Of a stretch of 21,826 nucleotides of DNA, positions 5,912 through 12,168 are shown in pieces. A program made the position numbers and the translations under genes. This stretch comes from a virus, in IMG/VR virus record IMGVR_UViG_3300037502_001142, positions 1 through 21,826 of that record; one strand, written 5' to 3'. Numbering within the stretch: the first letter of the stretch is position 1; each line of letters starts with the position of its first letter. The notes under the pieces were generated by a model that worked only from the letters and a program-made list of their open reading frames with translations, ran no database searches and was not told the DNA's origin.

Positions 5912-6562
5912 TTACCCCTTAGTAAATTTCTTAATTGCTGATCGCTGCTTGCTATCCAACTGGCTCCAGAGTGCAGTCTTCCAATCTGCATCTAGCTCCA
6001 GAGAATTGATGTACTCCACTGCCTCGCTTACCTGATCTTTGTGAATCAGCATAATTACGTCGGCTGCGTAGCTTTTAATTTCTTCCTGTGACTGTTCGTC
6101 TAACGTATCAAATACGGACTTAGTAATAGGCTTAGATGACTTAGGTTCTTCTGAGCCTGTTGTAGCGTCTAACTCATCATGCTCACAGATAGCTAGAGCC
6201 ATTACCAGAAGATAACGAGTAATGTAGGTAATCGATGCGCCTAGATTCTGGACATCGTGACAGCCTTTCAATTGAGCCGAAGCCATAGGGCAGGTGAACT
6301 TAGCGCAGCCACCATTAACCGTATCAATGACTCGCATTGTCGCCAGATCGTTGGTGAACTCTAGCGTATGGCAAAGACCTAGTTTAGCAAATATCGAGTT
6401 GACTGTAGGTAGGAAGTCGGTCAGTTCAAAGTAGCGATACCCTGCGAACTTGTTATGTCCTGACTTCTTTAGCTCGATATTCTGGAGCTTGACTCTGGCT
6501 TGCTGGAGTTGTGCGTACACAAGCCATTGGCGATGTTCCTCTTGTTCCTGCTGGTTGTTCAT
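5912..6562 (-). CDS. erf: ERF family single-strand annealing protein
   Basis: This 216-residue protein matches the ERF superfamily of phage recombinases. KKSGHNKFAGYRYFELTDFLP (about 32-52) is the family hallmark, followed by PMASAQLKGCHDVQNLGASITYITRYL (about 91-117) and EHDELDATTG. ERF proteins anneal complementary single strands and act in recombination-dependent replication, repair or genome circularisation. The partner SSB is directly downstream. Residues 125-216 form a charged, helical C-terminal region that is less conserved. The gene starts at ATG 6562, close behind a small conserved-looking ORF. Confidence 0.9.
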   Translation of the reverse strand: MNNQQEQEEHRQWLVYAQLQQARVKLQNIELKKSGHNKFAGYRYFELTDFLPTVNSIFAKLGLCHTLEFTNDLATMRVIDTVNGGCAKFTCPMASAQLKGCHDVQNLGASITYITRYLLVMALAICEHDELDATTGSEEPKSSKPITKSVFDTLDEQSQEEIKSYAADVIMLIHKDQVSEAVEYINSLELDADWKTALWSQLDSKQRSAIKKFTKG

Positions 6563-6565
6563 TAC

Positions 6566-6736
6566 TTACCCCTTAGCGAATTTTTTATTGAAGATGATAT
6601 TGTTAGGTTGTGCTTTCTCATTAGCTTGTATCTTTGCAGCCTCCTTTTGCTCTTTGCGAATACGGTCAAAAGTCTTACGAATGTTTGTTTTGCCAGACGA
6701 GACATATTTGAATGATGGGTCTAGGATTGATGTCAT
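6566..6736 (-). CDS. Small basic protein upstream of ERF
   Basis: This 56-residue ORF begins MTSILDPSFKYVSSGKTNIR and continues with KTFDRIRKEQKEAAKI. It is basic, helical and has no membrane segment. Its ATG overlaps the upstream stop (ATGA), and its stop lies 3 nt from the ERF start, so translation is likely coupled. I recall similar (M)xSILDPSFKY ORFs beside recombination genes in other phages, without a known role. It may be an ERF or SSB accessory factor, which is inference. Confidence 0.65.
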   Translation of the reverse strand: MTSILDPSFKYVSSGKTNIRKTFDRIRKEQKEAAKIQANEKAQPNNIIFNKKFAKG

Positions 6737-6843
6737 AAGCTATCCAATAACAAAGCCAGTAGAAACATTAGAAAGATGACTTTACCAGAATGACGGTCGA
6801 TGAAGTCAGCTAGCTTATCGTCTGTCCTGAATAGTTTGTTCAT
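6733..6843 (-). CDS. 36-residue single-TM protein
   Basis: A short ORF from ATG 6843 has a charged start (MNKLFRTDDKLADFIDRHSG) and a C-terminal transmembrane helix (VIFLMFLLALLL). It overlaps the upstream gene by 4 nt and the downstream ATG by 4 nt, and GAAAG lies upstream. The coupled ATGA junctions on both sides are the main support. The function is unknown. Confidence 0.55.
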   Translation of the reverse strand: MNKLFRTDDKLADFIDRHSGKVIFLMFLLALLLDSL

Positions 6844-7169
6844 GCTTCTTTCCCCTTAAAGTAGTTTTCTGCTTCCCGGTCTTTGTGTTCCTGATACAGC
6901 CTGTCTTGATGCTCAAAATGCCGATCCTCGTCCGTCTCATCGTATTCAGGCAAGTTCTTAGCCTTCACAGTACGGTTAATCATGTTGATAATGAACCGTT
7001 GCATACTGTCTCTCAATTGGATAGGATTTTGATGATGCTGCGACCAAACCCATAACATCTGTGAAAACTCCTCGCCAATATCTGCGGCTGTCATGTGGCA
7101 AAGCACATCATCTGGATGACCGTCTAACAGTTCGTAAAGTAAAAACTGCTCGAATTCCTGTGCGTTCAT
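6840..7169 (-). CDS. Hypothetical early protein, first gene of the leftward unit
   Basis: This 109-residue acidic protein has many His, Asp and Glu residues (DDVLCHMTAADIGEEF, WSQHHQNPIQ, DETDEDRHFEHQDRL). It has no membrane segment or recognisable motif and is predicted mostly helical. It is the promoter-proximal gene of the leftward recombination unit, with AGAGGA before the ATG. Early position and acidic composition would suit a host-interaction or DNA-mimic role, but that is only a guess. Confidence 0.65.
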   Translation of the reverse strand: MNAQEFEQFLLYELLDGHPDDVLCHMTAADIGEEFSQMLWVWSQHHQNPIQLRDSMQRFIINMINRTVKAKNLPEYDETDEDRHFEHQDRLYQEHKDREAENYFKGKEA

Positions 7170-7234
7170 ATTTATCCTCTAGTAAGTTACCGCCCCGAAA
7201 TAATGCCATACCTTAACAGATAGGTGTAAAAACA

Positions 7235-7248
7235 TTTCTATAGATAAA
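7235..7248 (+). promoter_or_regulatory. Candidate operator, copy 1
   Basis: TTTCTATAGATAAA here matches the reverse complement of 11502-11515 (TTTCAATAGATAAA) at 13 of 14 positions. Both copies lie in intergenic DNA before operons, which suggests a shared regulator-binding site. Confidence 0.4.
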
Positions 7249-7253
7249 TCAAA

Positions 7254-7263
7254 TCCTATAGGA
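7254..7263. promoter_or_regulatory. Perfect 10-bp palindrome, candidate operator
   Basis: TCCTATAGGA is its own reverse complement and lies between the divergent early genes. A similar imperfect site, TTCTATAGAT, is centred 17 bp to the left. Paired palindromes between divergent genes are typical of repressor binding sites. The regulator could be the HTH protein at 4946-5137. Confidence 0.4.
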
Positions 7264-7297
7264 ACATTCTATTACCAAACAACAACATTATGAGACA

Positions 7298-7456
7298 ATG
7301 AAATACGAGAAAACATTAAAAAGATTGCAAGAAACGCAACCTAAGCTAGAGAAGTACCCTGAACCTAGAAAGACAACTCCTAGAGGGCAACCAGTTGAAA
7401 GAAGAACCTTCAAAACTCTCAGTTCCAACGTTAAGCGACAAAACTGGAACGATTAA
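7298..7456 (+). CDS. Possible 52-residue basic protein
   Basis: An ATG opens a short Lys/Arg/Pro-rich ORF (MKYEKTLKRLQETQPKLEKY at the start, ending KRQNWND). No Shine-Dalgarno sequence is visible, and its 3' part overlaps the zinc-finger ORF in another frame. The first half has plausible coding composition, but the support is thin. It may be part of a leader rather than a gene. Confidence 0.3.
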   Translation: MKYEKTLKRLQETQPKLEKYPEPRKTTPRGQPVERRTFKTLSSNVKRQNWND

Positions 7457-7571
7457 GAAATACCACCATGGGCTGAGATATTGCGCTGGCTGCAAGAAGT
7501 CCAGATCGTCAATGCAGTTCAAGGAACACAATGTTTGTAAGATTTGTCAGTTGAGAAACATTACGGTATAG
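7395..7571 (+). CDS. Small zinc-finger protein with TTG start
   Basis: A 58-residue ORF starts at TTG 7395, 7 nt behind AGAGGG. Two knuckles, YCAGC (Cys30, Cys33) and VCKIC (Cys48, Cys51), 15 residues apart, form a probable four-cysteine zinc site. The intervening KKSRSSMQFKEHN is basic. There is no ATG before the first CxxC, so the TTG is the best start. It would be the first gene of the rightward early unit and may bind nucleic acid or regulate transcription; this is inferred only from the zinc site and position. Confidence 0.55.
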   Translation: MKEEPSKLSVPTLSDKTGTIKKYHHGLRYCAGCKKSRSSMQFKEHNVCKICQLRNITV

Positions 7572-7581
7572 TTCACAGGGA

Positions 7582-7659
7582 ATGGCTAGGGTAGCTCCTG
7601 AAAAGACGATTCGTTACCGTCCTGCCAAACCCACCCTTTTAAGTAACGACAGCCAATAA
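7582..7659 (+). CDS. Possible 25-residue leader peptide
   Basis: An ATG at 7582 encodes a short basic peptide (MARVAPEKTIRYRPAKPTLL onwards) ending 12 nt before the initiator gene. CAGGGA stands too close to the ATG for a good ribosome-binding site. It may be a translated leader, or chance. Confidence 0.25.
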   Translation: MARVAPEKTIRYRPAKPTLLSNDSQ

Positions 7660-7671
7660 CGTGAGGCTAAT

Positions 7672-8346
7672 ATGCACTACTACCAGCACCATATCGGTGA
7701 CTTCATTAAGGCTACTTCACGCCTAACAGATTCTCAGGCAATGGCATATTTGCGCCTGATCTGGATGTACTACGACTCTGAAAAGCCCCTTCCTAACGAT
7801 ATAGACGTTCTTGCTTTGCAAGTCGGGTTACCAGCCGACCAAGTCGAGCTACTGCTCAGAGCCTATTTCCGGCTTGAAAATGGTGTCTGGAGGCAGTCAC
7901 GTTGTGATGCAGAACTTGAGGAATATCGTAGCTTTGTTAGCAAGAAATCACTAGCTGGCAAAGCATCTGCTGAACAACGGAAGAACAAACGCTTAACGTC
8001 TGCTGAACAGGTGTTGAACGAGTGTTCAACGGACGTTCAACTAACCAATAACCATAAACCAATAACCAATAACCAAATAAAAGAAAGGAAACCCGTCGTT
8101 CCTACGGAATTACCTGATTGGTTGAATAAAACTGATTGGAACGACTTTGTTGAAATGCGGAAAAAGTTAAAGAAGCCGATGACAGACCGAGCCGTAAAGT
8201 TAATGATTTCTAAATTGGAAACAATGAAGAACAAGGGCATCGATACGTCAGAGGTATTGCAAAAGAGCATCCTTGCTAACTGGTCTGACGTTTACGAACC
8301 TAAAGTTCAGGTTCAACAAAATTCTATGGGGAGACGAGTTCTATGA
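7672..8346 (+). CDS. Replication initiator-like protein with DUF1376 (YdaU) domain
   Basis: This 224-residue protein starts with the DUF1376 domain (about 1-75: YYQHHIGDFIKATSRLTDSQ, AYLRLIWMYYDSEKPLP, LALQVGL), a winged-helix-like module of phage replication regions. A low-complexity linker (about 105-140) follows, then a second helical domain (WNDFVEMRKKLKKPMTDRAV, ILANWSDVY) like the C-terminal part of phage O/DnaT-type initiators. Such proteins bind the origin and load the helicase. A tandem heptamer array lies inside the linker coding sequence, as the lambda origin lies inside gene O. GTGAGG precedes the ATG, and the stop overlaps the next ATG. Confidence 0.82.
   Translation: MHYYQHHIGDFIKATSRLTDSQAMAYLRLIWMYYDSEKPLPNDIDVLALQVGLPADQVELLLRAYFRLENGVWRQSRCDAELEEYRSFVSKKSLAGKASAEQRKNKRLTSAEQVLNECSTDVQLTNNHKPITNNQIKERKPVVPTELPDWLNKTDWNDFVEMRKKLKKPMTDRAVKLMISKLETMKNKGIDTSEVLQKSILANWSDVYEPKVQVQQNSMGRRVL
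8044..8078 (+). repeat. Five tandem heptamers inside the initiator gene, candidate origin iterons
   Basis: Five consecutive 7-bp units start at 8044: ACCAATA, ACCATAA, ACCAATA, ACCAATA, ACCAAAT. They encode the NNHKPITNNQ linker and are followed by an A/G-rich run (AAAAGAAAGGAAA). The 7-bp period is not a codon multiple, so selection on DNA rather than protein is plausible. The likely role is initiator binding at the replication origin. Confidence 0.55.
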
Positions 8347-8771
8347 TTGGAAACTTGCTAAACAAACTCGAAAAGGTCAAAGGTTCTAAAGGTCGCTGGA
8401 CTGCTTGCTGTCCTGCTCATGGCGACAAATCACCAAGCCTTGCCATAACGGAAACTGATGATGGTCGAATCCTGCTCAAGTGTTTTGCCGGATGTTCAGC
8501 GCATCAAGTCGTTGAAGCCGTAGGAATGGACTTGACAGACCTATTTCCTAACGACAACAATATCAATTGCCTTAAAGAACAACATTTCAATAAACCAGTA
8601 CGCAGACCGTTTTACGCAACAGACCTGCTGAAAATAATCCAATTTGAGGCACTTATTACGTCCATAGCGGCGTTTGACGTAAGCGAGGGTAGGGAAGTAT
8701 CAGCCGAGGATAGAAAACGGCTTAAAACGGCTGTATCCAGAATCAACGAAGCAGTAAGTTATATTAACTAA
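8343..8771 (+). CDS. CHC2-type zinc-finger protein (primase-like, no catalytic domain)
   Basis: This 142-residue protein begins with a primase zinc-binding fold: WTACCPAHGDKSPSLAI (Cys22/Cys23, His26) and ILLKCFAGCSAHQVVEA (Cys47, Cys51), followed by VGMDLTDLFP. This is the CHC2 domain that recognises template DNA in DnaG and phage primases. No TOPRIM or polymerase domain follows; residues 75-142 are a charged helical tail. It may work with the initiator and the helicase at 10061, with host DnaG making primers. It is coupled to the initiator by an ATGA overlap. Confidence 0.8.
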   Translation: MIGNLLNKLEKVKGSKGRWTACCPAHGDKSPSLAITETDDGRILLKCFAGCSAHQVVEAVGMDLTDLFPNDNNINCLKEQHFNKPVRRPFYATDLLKIIQFEALITSIAAFDVSEGREVSAEDRKRLKTAVSRINEAVSYIN

Positions 8772-8779
8772 GGGAAACT

Positions 8780-9178
8780 ATGACCATCACACTAACCCGC
8801 GAGGAAGCGCAGCAGGTGCTAGATGCGTTGCAATGCGCTACACCGCCGACGTTCAGCGCAAAGATAGTAGAGGATTGGCAGAATGCAGTCGAATTTCTCC
8901 GCGCCCGACTTGCGCAGCCTGAACCGGAGCCGGTGGCGTGGGTGTACGACAAATTTAATTGGGAAAGCTGGGGTGATGGAAGTTGGCAAATAACCGTGAC
9001 GCAAAACAAAGAGCAAGACGATCAACAGCCACTCTACACCGCCCCACCACAGCGCGAATGGCAGGGGCTGACGGATGAGGAGATTATGTCGCTGTTGCCC
9101 GGTGCAGTCAGGCTGCCGCCGGGATGGTCTGAAACTGTTCGCGCCATTGAAGCCAAGCTGAAGGAGAAGAACACTTGA
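8780..9178 (+). CDS. Accessory phage protein, GC-rich, paralogue of the next gene
   Basis: This 132-residue protein starts MTITLTREEAQQVLDAL and ends with a LTDEEI helix and IEAKLKEKN. The middle part (EPEPVAWVYDKFNWE, QQPLYTAPPQREWQGLTDEE) is a string I recall from many Burkholderiales phage proteins of unknown role. Its codon use (CGC, GCG, CCG) is clearly more GC-rich than its neighbours, which suggests recent transfer. The start and end match the next gene, so the two are paralogues. GGGAAA stands before the ATG. Function is unknown. Confidence 0.7.
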   Translation: MTITLTREEAQQVLDALQCATPPTFSAKIVEDWQNAVEFLRARLAQPEPEPVAWVYDKFNWESWGDGSWQITVTQNKEQDDQQPLYTAPPQREWQGLTDEEIMSLLPGAVRLPPGWSETVRAIEAKLKEKNT

Positions 9179-9450
9179 CTATCGAGCTAACGAGAGATGA
9201 GGCTGAGGAGCTACTAAAGATTCTAAAGCTGATGTACACAAACCATGCCTTAACGAAAGCCCTTGCTGATCGACTAGCCGGAGAGCCGCTGATTGAGTTC
9301 CCGAAAGAGCCTGAGCCAGAGGAGCCGGTTGAGTCTGGATGGAAAGAGCTTTCTACCGCAGAGATCAAGGCGATTTGGAACCTAACGAAAAAGCCTAGCG
9401 ACTTCTCGACACTGCTCTTGGCAAAGATTAAGGAAAAGAACTATGTCTGA
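9175..9450 (+). CDS. Accessory phage protein, shorter paralogue of the previous gene
   Basis: This 91-residue protein starts at TTG 9175, overlapping the previous stop by 4 nt, with AAGGAGAAG upstream. It shares MTIxLTRxEAxxLLxxL at the N-terminus, a W-x2-L-x3-EI segment, and IKEKN at the end with the gene before it. It lacks the PLYTAPPQREW middle. Its base composition is like the rest of the phage. Most likely it is an older copy of the same family. Function is unknown. Confidence 0.65.
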   Translation: MTIELTRDEAEELLKILKLMYTNHALTKALADRLAGEPLIEFPKEPEPEEPVESGWKELSTAEIKAIWNLTKKPSDFSTLLLAKIKEKNYV

Positions 9451-9661
9451 CATGGTGAACAATCCTCCGCATTACAAGACAGGCGGTATTGAGGCTATCG
9501 ACTACATTGAAGCGAAACGGCTTGATTTTCATCTTGGAAACGCTGTGAAATACATAAGCAGGGCAGAACACAAGGGTACATATACGCAAGACTTGCAAAA
9601 GGCTATCTGGTATCTAAATCGTGCTATTGAGGTCAAAGAGAAAAATGACCTTTCACGATGA
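9443..9661 (+). CDS. DUF3310 family protein
   Basis: This 72-residue protein has the DUF3310 pattern: NPPHYKTGGIEAIDYIEAK, then HLGNAVKYISRAEHKG, then QDLQKAIWYLNRAIE. The domain forms part of T7 gp1.7, a nucleotide kinase-related protein, and occurs alone in many phages with replication genes. A role in nucleotide metabolism is possible but not shown for the standalone form. The start overlaps the previous stop by 8 nt. Confidence 0.85.
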   Translation: MSDMVNNPPHYKTGGIEAIDYIEAKRLDFHLGNAVKYISRAEHKGTYTQDLQKAIWYLNRAIEVKEKNDLSR

Positions 9662-10064
9662 CCTAAGCCGAGGCGTAGCCATTGAAATGCAGGTGCTTTC
9701 GAATATTCGGAAGAAATATCCATGCGCTACGTTGATTGAAGGTTACAAGGGCTACGACATCTGGATACCGGAGACAGGCACAGGCGTTGAGGTGAAGTAC
9801 GACCCGATGTCTAAAGAGACAGGCAATCTGGTCGTTGAAGTCGAGATGTCTGGCAACCCATCGGCATTGTTGGCAACCGAGGCTAAGTGGTGGGCTTTTT
9901 ACGATGGCGACGTTTTTTTATGGGTCAGACCTAGAGACATTATTCACTGCATTATCGAGAATAAATTGGTATATGTAGAGTTTGTAGGTGCTGGCGATAG
10001 GAACAAAAAGAAAGCGTTTTTGATTAAAAAAGAACTGCTGTTCAAATATGGGGAGAAACGATGA
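9645..10064 (+). CDS. PD-(D/E)XK-fold nuclease
   Basis: From ATG 9645 the protein has 139 residues. GYDIWIPETGTGVEVKYD gives the catalytic pattern: Asp38, Glu49 and Lys51, with Glu13 in the first helix as a likely fourth member. NLVVEVEM follows as the next core strand. This is the restriction-endonuclease-like fold used by Holliday-junction resolvases and other small phage nucleases. Its place between DUF3310 and the helicase suggests branch or end processing in replication. The gene overlaps DUF3310 by 17 nt and the helicase ATG by 4 nt. A start at 9621 is possible but unsupported. Confidence 0.72.
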   Translation: MTFHDDLSRGVAIEMQVLSNIRKKYPCATLIEGYKGYDIWIPETGTGVEVKYDPMSKETGNLVVEVEMSGNPSALLATEAKWWAFYDGDVFLWVRPRDIIHCIIENKLVYVEFVGAGDRNKKKAFLIKKELLFKYGEKR

Positions 10065-11059
10065 GCATTGAAGCAAGGGCGATTGAACTGGACGAGGCTA
10101 GGAAAGCCAGAATCCTGAAATCCGAGACTATTGACGTTGAGAAGTACCTTCATGCCAACGATGTGACGATTCGGGTAAGGAAGGCTAGGGATTGGCTGGA
10201 GTCGGTCAAGGAGTCTTACCTATCGGAAACGGTAGAACGAAAAGTTGTTATGCCTTGGACTAAGACGCATGATTCTTTTGCCTATCGTGAGGGTGAGGTA
10301 ACGGTTTACGCTGGTAGCAACGGTGGCGGTAAGTCGCTTATAACTGGTCAAATCGCGCTGCACTTGGTCAAGCAGAATCAGTCGGTCTGCATAGCGTCAT
10401 TCGAGATGAAGCCAGAGAGGACTCTACAGCGGATGCTCCGACAGTTCTCCGGTGAATCGCTGGATGATCCGCTAACCCATGACAGGGCAGGATTCATCAC
10501 GAAGATGGTTGACCGGATGGATAAGTTTCTAGGTAGTAATATGTTCCTTTACGACCAGCAGGGAACTACTTCACCAGAGAAGGTGATAGCCATGACTCGG
10601 TATTGCGCCACAGAGCTAGGCGTTAAGCACATCATCATTGACAGCCTAATGAAGTGCGTGAAGAACGAGGATGACTTCAACGGTCAGAAGTCTTTTATCG
10701 ACGAGTTAACAGCATTGGCGAGAGATCATAACGTTCATGTTCATCTAGTCCACCATATCCGCAAACAACAGACGGATGAGACTCAGCCGAACAAGAACGA
10801 CTTGAAGGGTTCGGGGTCTATCTCGGATCAGGTGGATAACGTCTTTTTGGTGTGGCGTAACAAGAAGAAGGAAAACGCTAAGAACCGCGGTGAGCAGATA
10901 GACGAGACTCAGCCAGATACCTACCTAATGTGCGAGAAGCAGCGGAACGGTGACGGTCAGGAGTGGTACGGGTTATGGTACGACAGTCTAAGTCAGCAAT
11001 TTGTAGAAAGAATAGGGGCAAGATGTGACTTTGACAACCGAGGAAGTTTTAGAGCATAG
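10061..11059 (+). CDS. DnaB/RecA-type replicative helicase
   Basis: This 332-residue ATPase has a Walker A motif GSNGGGKS (85-92, Lys91), a SFEM motif (113-116) with the catalytic Glu115, and a Walker B HIIIDSL (190-196, Asp194). HLVHHIRK (228-235) and SGSISDQVDNVFLVWR (251-266) follow, matching motifs of DnaB and T7 gp4-like helicases. Residues 1-70 form a short N-terminal region with no primase. It should unwind the fork as a hexamer, loaded by the initiator at 7672. It is shorter than DnaB (about 470 aa) because the N-terminal domain is reduced. No DNA polymerase is nearby, so the host enzyme is probably used. Confidence 0.88.
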   Translation: MSIEARAIELDEARKARILKSETIDVEKYLHANDVTIRVRKARDWLESVKESYLSETVERKVVMPWTKTHDSFAYREGEVTVYAGSNGGGKSLITGQIALHLVKQNQSVCIASFEMKPERTLQRMLRQFSGESLDDPLTHDRAGFITKMVDRMDKFLGSNMFLYDQQGTTSPEKVIAMTRYCATELGVKHIIIDSLMKCVKNEDDFNGQKSFIDELTALARDHNVHVHLVHHIRKQQTDETQPNKNDLKGSGSISDQVDNVFLVWRNKKKENAKNRGEQIDETQPDTYLMCEKQRNGDGQEWYGLWYDSLSQQFVERIGARCDFDNRGSFRA

Positions 11060-11231
11060 GCACAGGTGCGAGGTGCGCCAAGTCTTAGCATGGAGAGTAG
11101 AGGACAGGGGCAAGGCGATGGATTATCTGTCTAGGGTCAAGGGTGATAGGCGGGATAAGCTGGAGAAAGATTGCCGAACTCAGTGGGAACGTGGGAACCG
11201 AGGCGAGAAGGGGGATTGGCGTGGTCTATAA
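11025..11231 (+). CDS. Conserved small phage protein (DUF7696-like)
   Basis: This 68-residue, highly charged protein starts at GTG 11025. EEVLEHRHRCEVRQVLAWR and a C-terminal KDCRTQWERGNRG match a small family I recall between replication genes in many siphophages and podophages. GGGGCAAG precedes the start. It overlaps the helicase 3' end by 35 nt and the VRR-NUC gene by 11 nt. The function is not known. Confidence 0.65.
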   Translation: MTLTTEEVLEHRHRCEVRQVLAWRVEDRGKAMDYLSRVKGDRRDKLEKDCRTQWERGNRGEKGDWRGL

Positions 11232-11499
11232 ACGGGTGGATTCCAATCAAGTCGAGATTGTCAAAGAGCTAAGACGCTTGGGGATGGAGGTCGAGCATCT
11301 CCATGCGGTAGGCAAGGGTTGCCCGGATATTCTTGTTGGGTACAAGGGAAAAAACGTCCTGCTGGAGATAAAACGGGATGAGAAAGCCAAGTTAACCCCG
11401 GATCAAGTCTTATGGCATCACAGTTGGAAAGGGCAGGTTGCGGTGGTTACTAACGTAATCGACGCAATAAAAGCGGTGAAAGAGGTTTGCAGGGAATAG
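11221..11499 (+). CDS. VRR-NUC domain nuclease
   Basis: From GTG 11221, behind AAGGGGGA, the protein has 92 residues, almost all VRR-NUC domain. GKGCPDILVGYKGKNVLLEIK carries the catalytic Asp36, Glu49 and Lys51, with Gln10 and His28 in the expected preceding positions. KLTPDQVLWHHSWKGQVAVV is the conserved C-terminal half. Standalone viral VRR-NUC proteins cut branched DNA such as Holliday junctions or flaps. It is the second small nuclease in the replication module. An in-frame start at 11143 lies inside the previous gene and adds a non-family N-terminus. Confidence 0.82.
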   Translation: MVYKRVDSNQVEIVKELRRLGMEVEHLHAVGKGCPDILVGYKGKNVLLEIKRDEKAKLTPDQVLWHHSWKGQVAVVTNVIDAIKAVKEVCRE

Positions 11500-11606
11500 G
11501 TTTTATCTATTGAAAATGGCATTTCCCGATAGAAATTATTTAGTTTACCGATGGAAACCTTTTATGAGAGTATCTGTCCATCGACAACGTAACACAGGGG
11601 AACGAG
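11500..11606 (+). promoter_or_regulatory. Intergenic control region with repeated CCGATRGAAA elements
   Basis: Between VRR-NUC and the next gene lie CCGATAGAAA (11526-11535) and CCGATGGAAA (11548-11557), 22 bp apart, about two helical turns. The motif shared with 7235 stands just before them (11502-11515). The region is AT-rich and probably carries a promoter for 11607-12379. TTGAAA at 11511 with AATTAT 18 nt on is a weak candidate. Confidence 0.5.
11502..11515 (-). promoter_or_regulatory. Candidate operator, copy 2
   Basis: Read on the minus strand this is TTTCAATAGATAAA, 13 of 14 identical to 7235-7248. It lies at the start of the only other sizeable gap in the rightward unit. Confidence 0.4.
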
Positions 11607-11807
11607 ATGATTACAGAGAAAACGATTCGCGGTGACAGCCAATGGGTAAAGATTACCCGTGACAGCAAGAACCGCACATTTACATTTGCGCGTGGGTACA
11701 AAGGTGAATTCCAAGCGCATGACATCGATACATGGGGGTTTGAGTGGGTAAGAACTTGGAACGATGCGATTGAAAAAGCCAACGATAAATTAGTAATTTA
11801 CGCTTAA
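11607..11807 (+). CDS. Hypothetical small protein
   Basis: This 66-residue protein begins MITEKTIRGDSQWVKITRD and contains many aromatic and charged residues (FTFARGYKG, WGFEWVRTW). It has no membrane segment or cysteine pair. GGGGAACGAG precedes the ATG. It is the first of three small genes separated by near-identical hairpin leaders. No family is recognised. Confidence 0.65.
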   Translation: MITEKTIRGDSQWVKITRDSKNRTFTFARGYKGEFQAHDIDTWGFEWVRTWNDAIEKANDKLVIYA

Positions 11808-11814
11808 TCAACCA

Positions 11815-11832
11815 GCCGGGGGAAACCCCGGC
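11815..11832 (+). terminator. GAAA-tetraloop hairpin, copy 1
   Basis: GCCGGGG, GAAA, CCCCGGC: a perfect 7-bp GC stem with a GNRA tetraloop, 7 nt after the stop of 11607-11807. No clear T-run follows (CGTTATAGGGG), so it may be an RNA-stability or processing hairpin rather than a terminator. The flanking sequence ATCAACCA is shared with copy 2. Confidence 0.55.
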
Positions 11833-11848
11833 GTTATAGGGGAACAAA

Positions 11849-12157
11849 ATGCAAACATTGACCAATCATGAAAATGTCAGGAATCGTACTAATCGCGCAA
11901 ATATGTGGAACGATGCGCTTAACATTGACGAATTGCGAGTCACATTAGAAAACATCAGCAATGATGACAAGAGAACCCTTGAAAGTTATACGCGCAAAGA
12001 AGTTGCTTCCGAAGCAAAATATGTTTTATCAACTTTTTTTGAATCTGGTCATCTTAATAACGAATCGTATATTGGAGAATTAGGACAAGCAGAATACGAA
12101 TGGGCAGCATTGGAAGTTGCAAAACTTCAACAATTCATTCAAAACTTTGGTAAATAA
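11849..12157 (+). CDS. Hypothetical protein between hairpin leaders
   Basis: This 102-residue, polar protein is Asn/Glu-rich (MQTLTNHENVRNRTNRANMW at the start, later EYEWAALEVAKLQQFIQ). It is predicted helical with no membrane segment. AGGGGAAC precedes the ATG. A GAAA hairpin stands on each side of it. No known domain is recognised. Confidence 0.65.
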   Translation: MQTLTNHENVRNRTNRANMWNDALNIDELRVTLENISNDDKRTLESYTRKEVASEAKYVLSTFFESGHLNNESYIGELGQAEYEWAALEVAKLQQFIQNFGK

Positions 12158-12168
12158 AAATCAACCAT

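Larger units (their letters stand above)
7170..7394. promoter_or_regulatory. Divergent control region between leftward and rightward units
   Basis: Genes on either side are transcribed away from this AT-rich stretch, so it should hold both early promoters. It includes a perfect 10-bp palindrome TCCTATAGGA (7254-7263), the related TTCTATAGAT (7237-7246), 17 bp away centre to centre, and a 14-nt motif at 7235-7248 repeated at 11502. I found no sigma70 pair with good spacing on either strand. A 52-codon ORF (7298-7456) overlaps its right end but has no ribosome-binding site. Confidence 0.6.
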
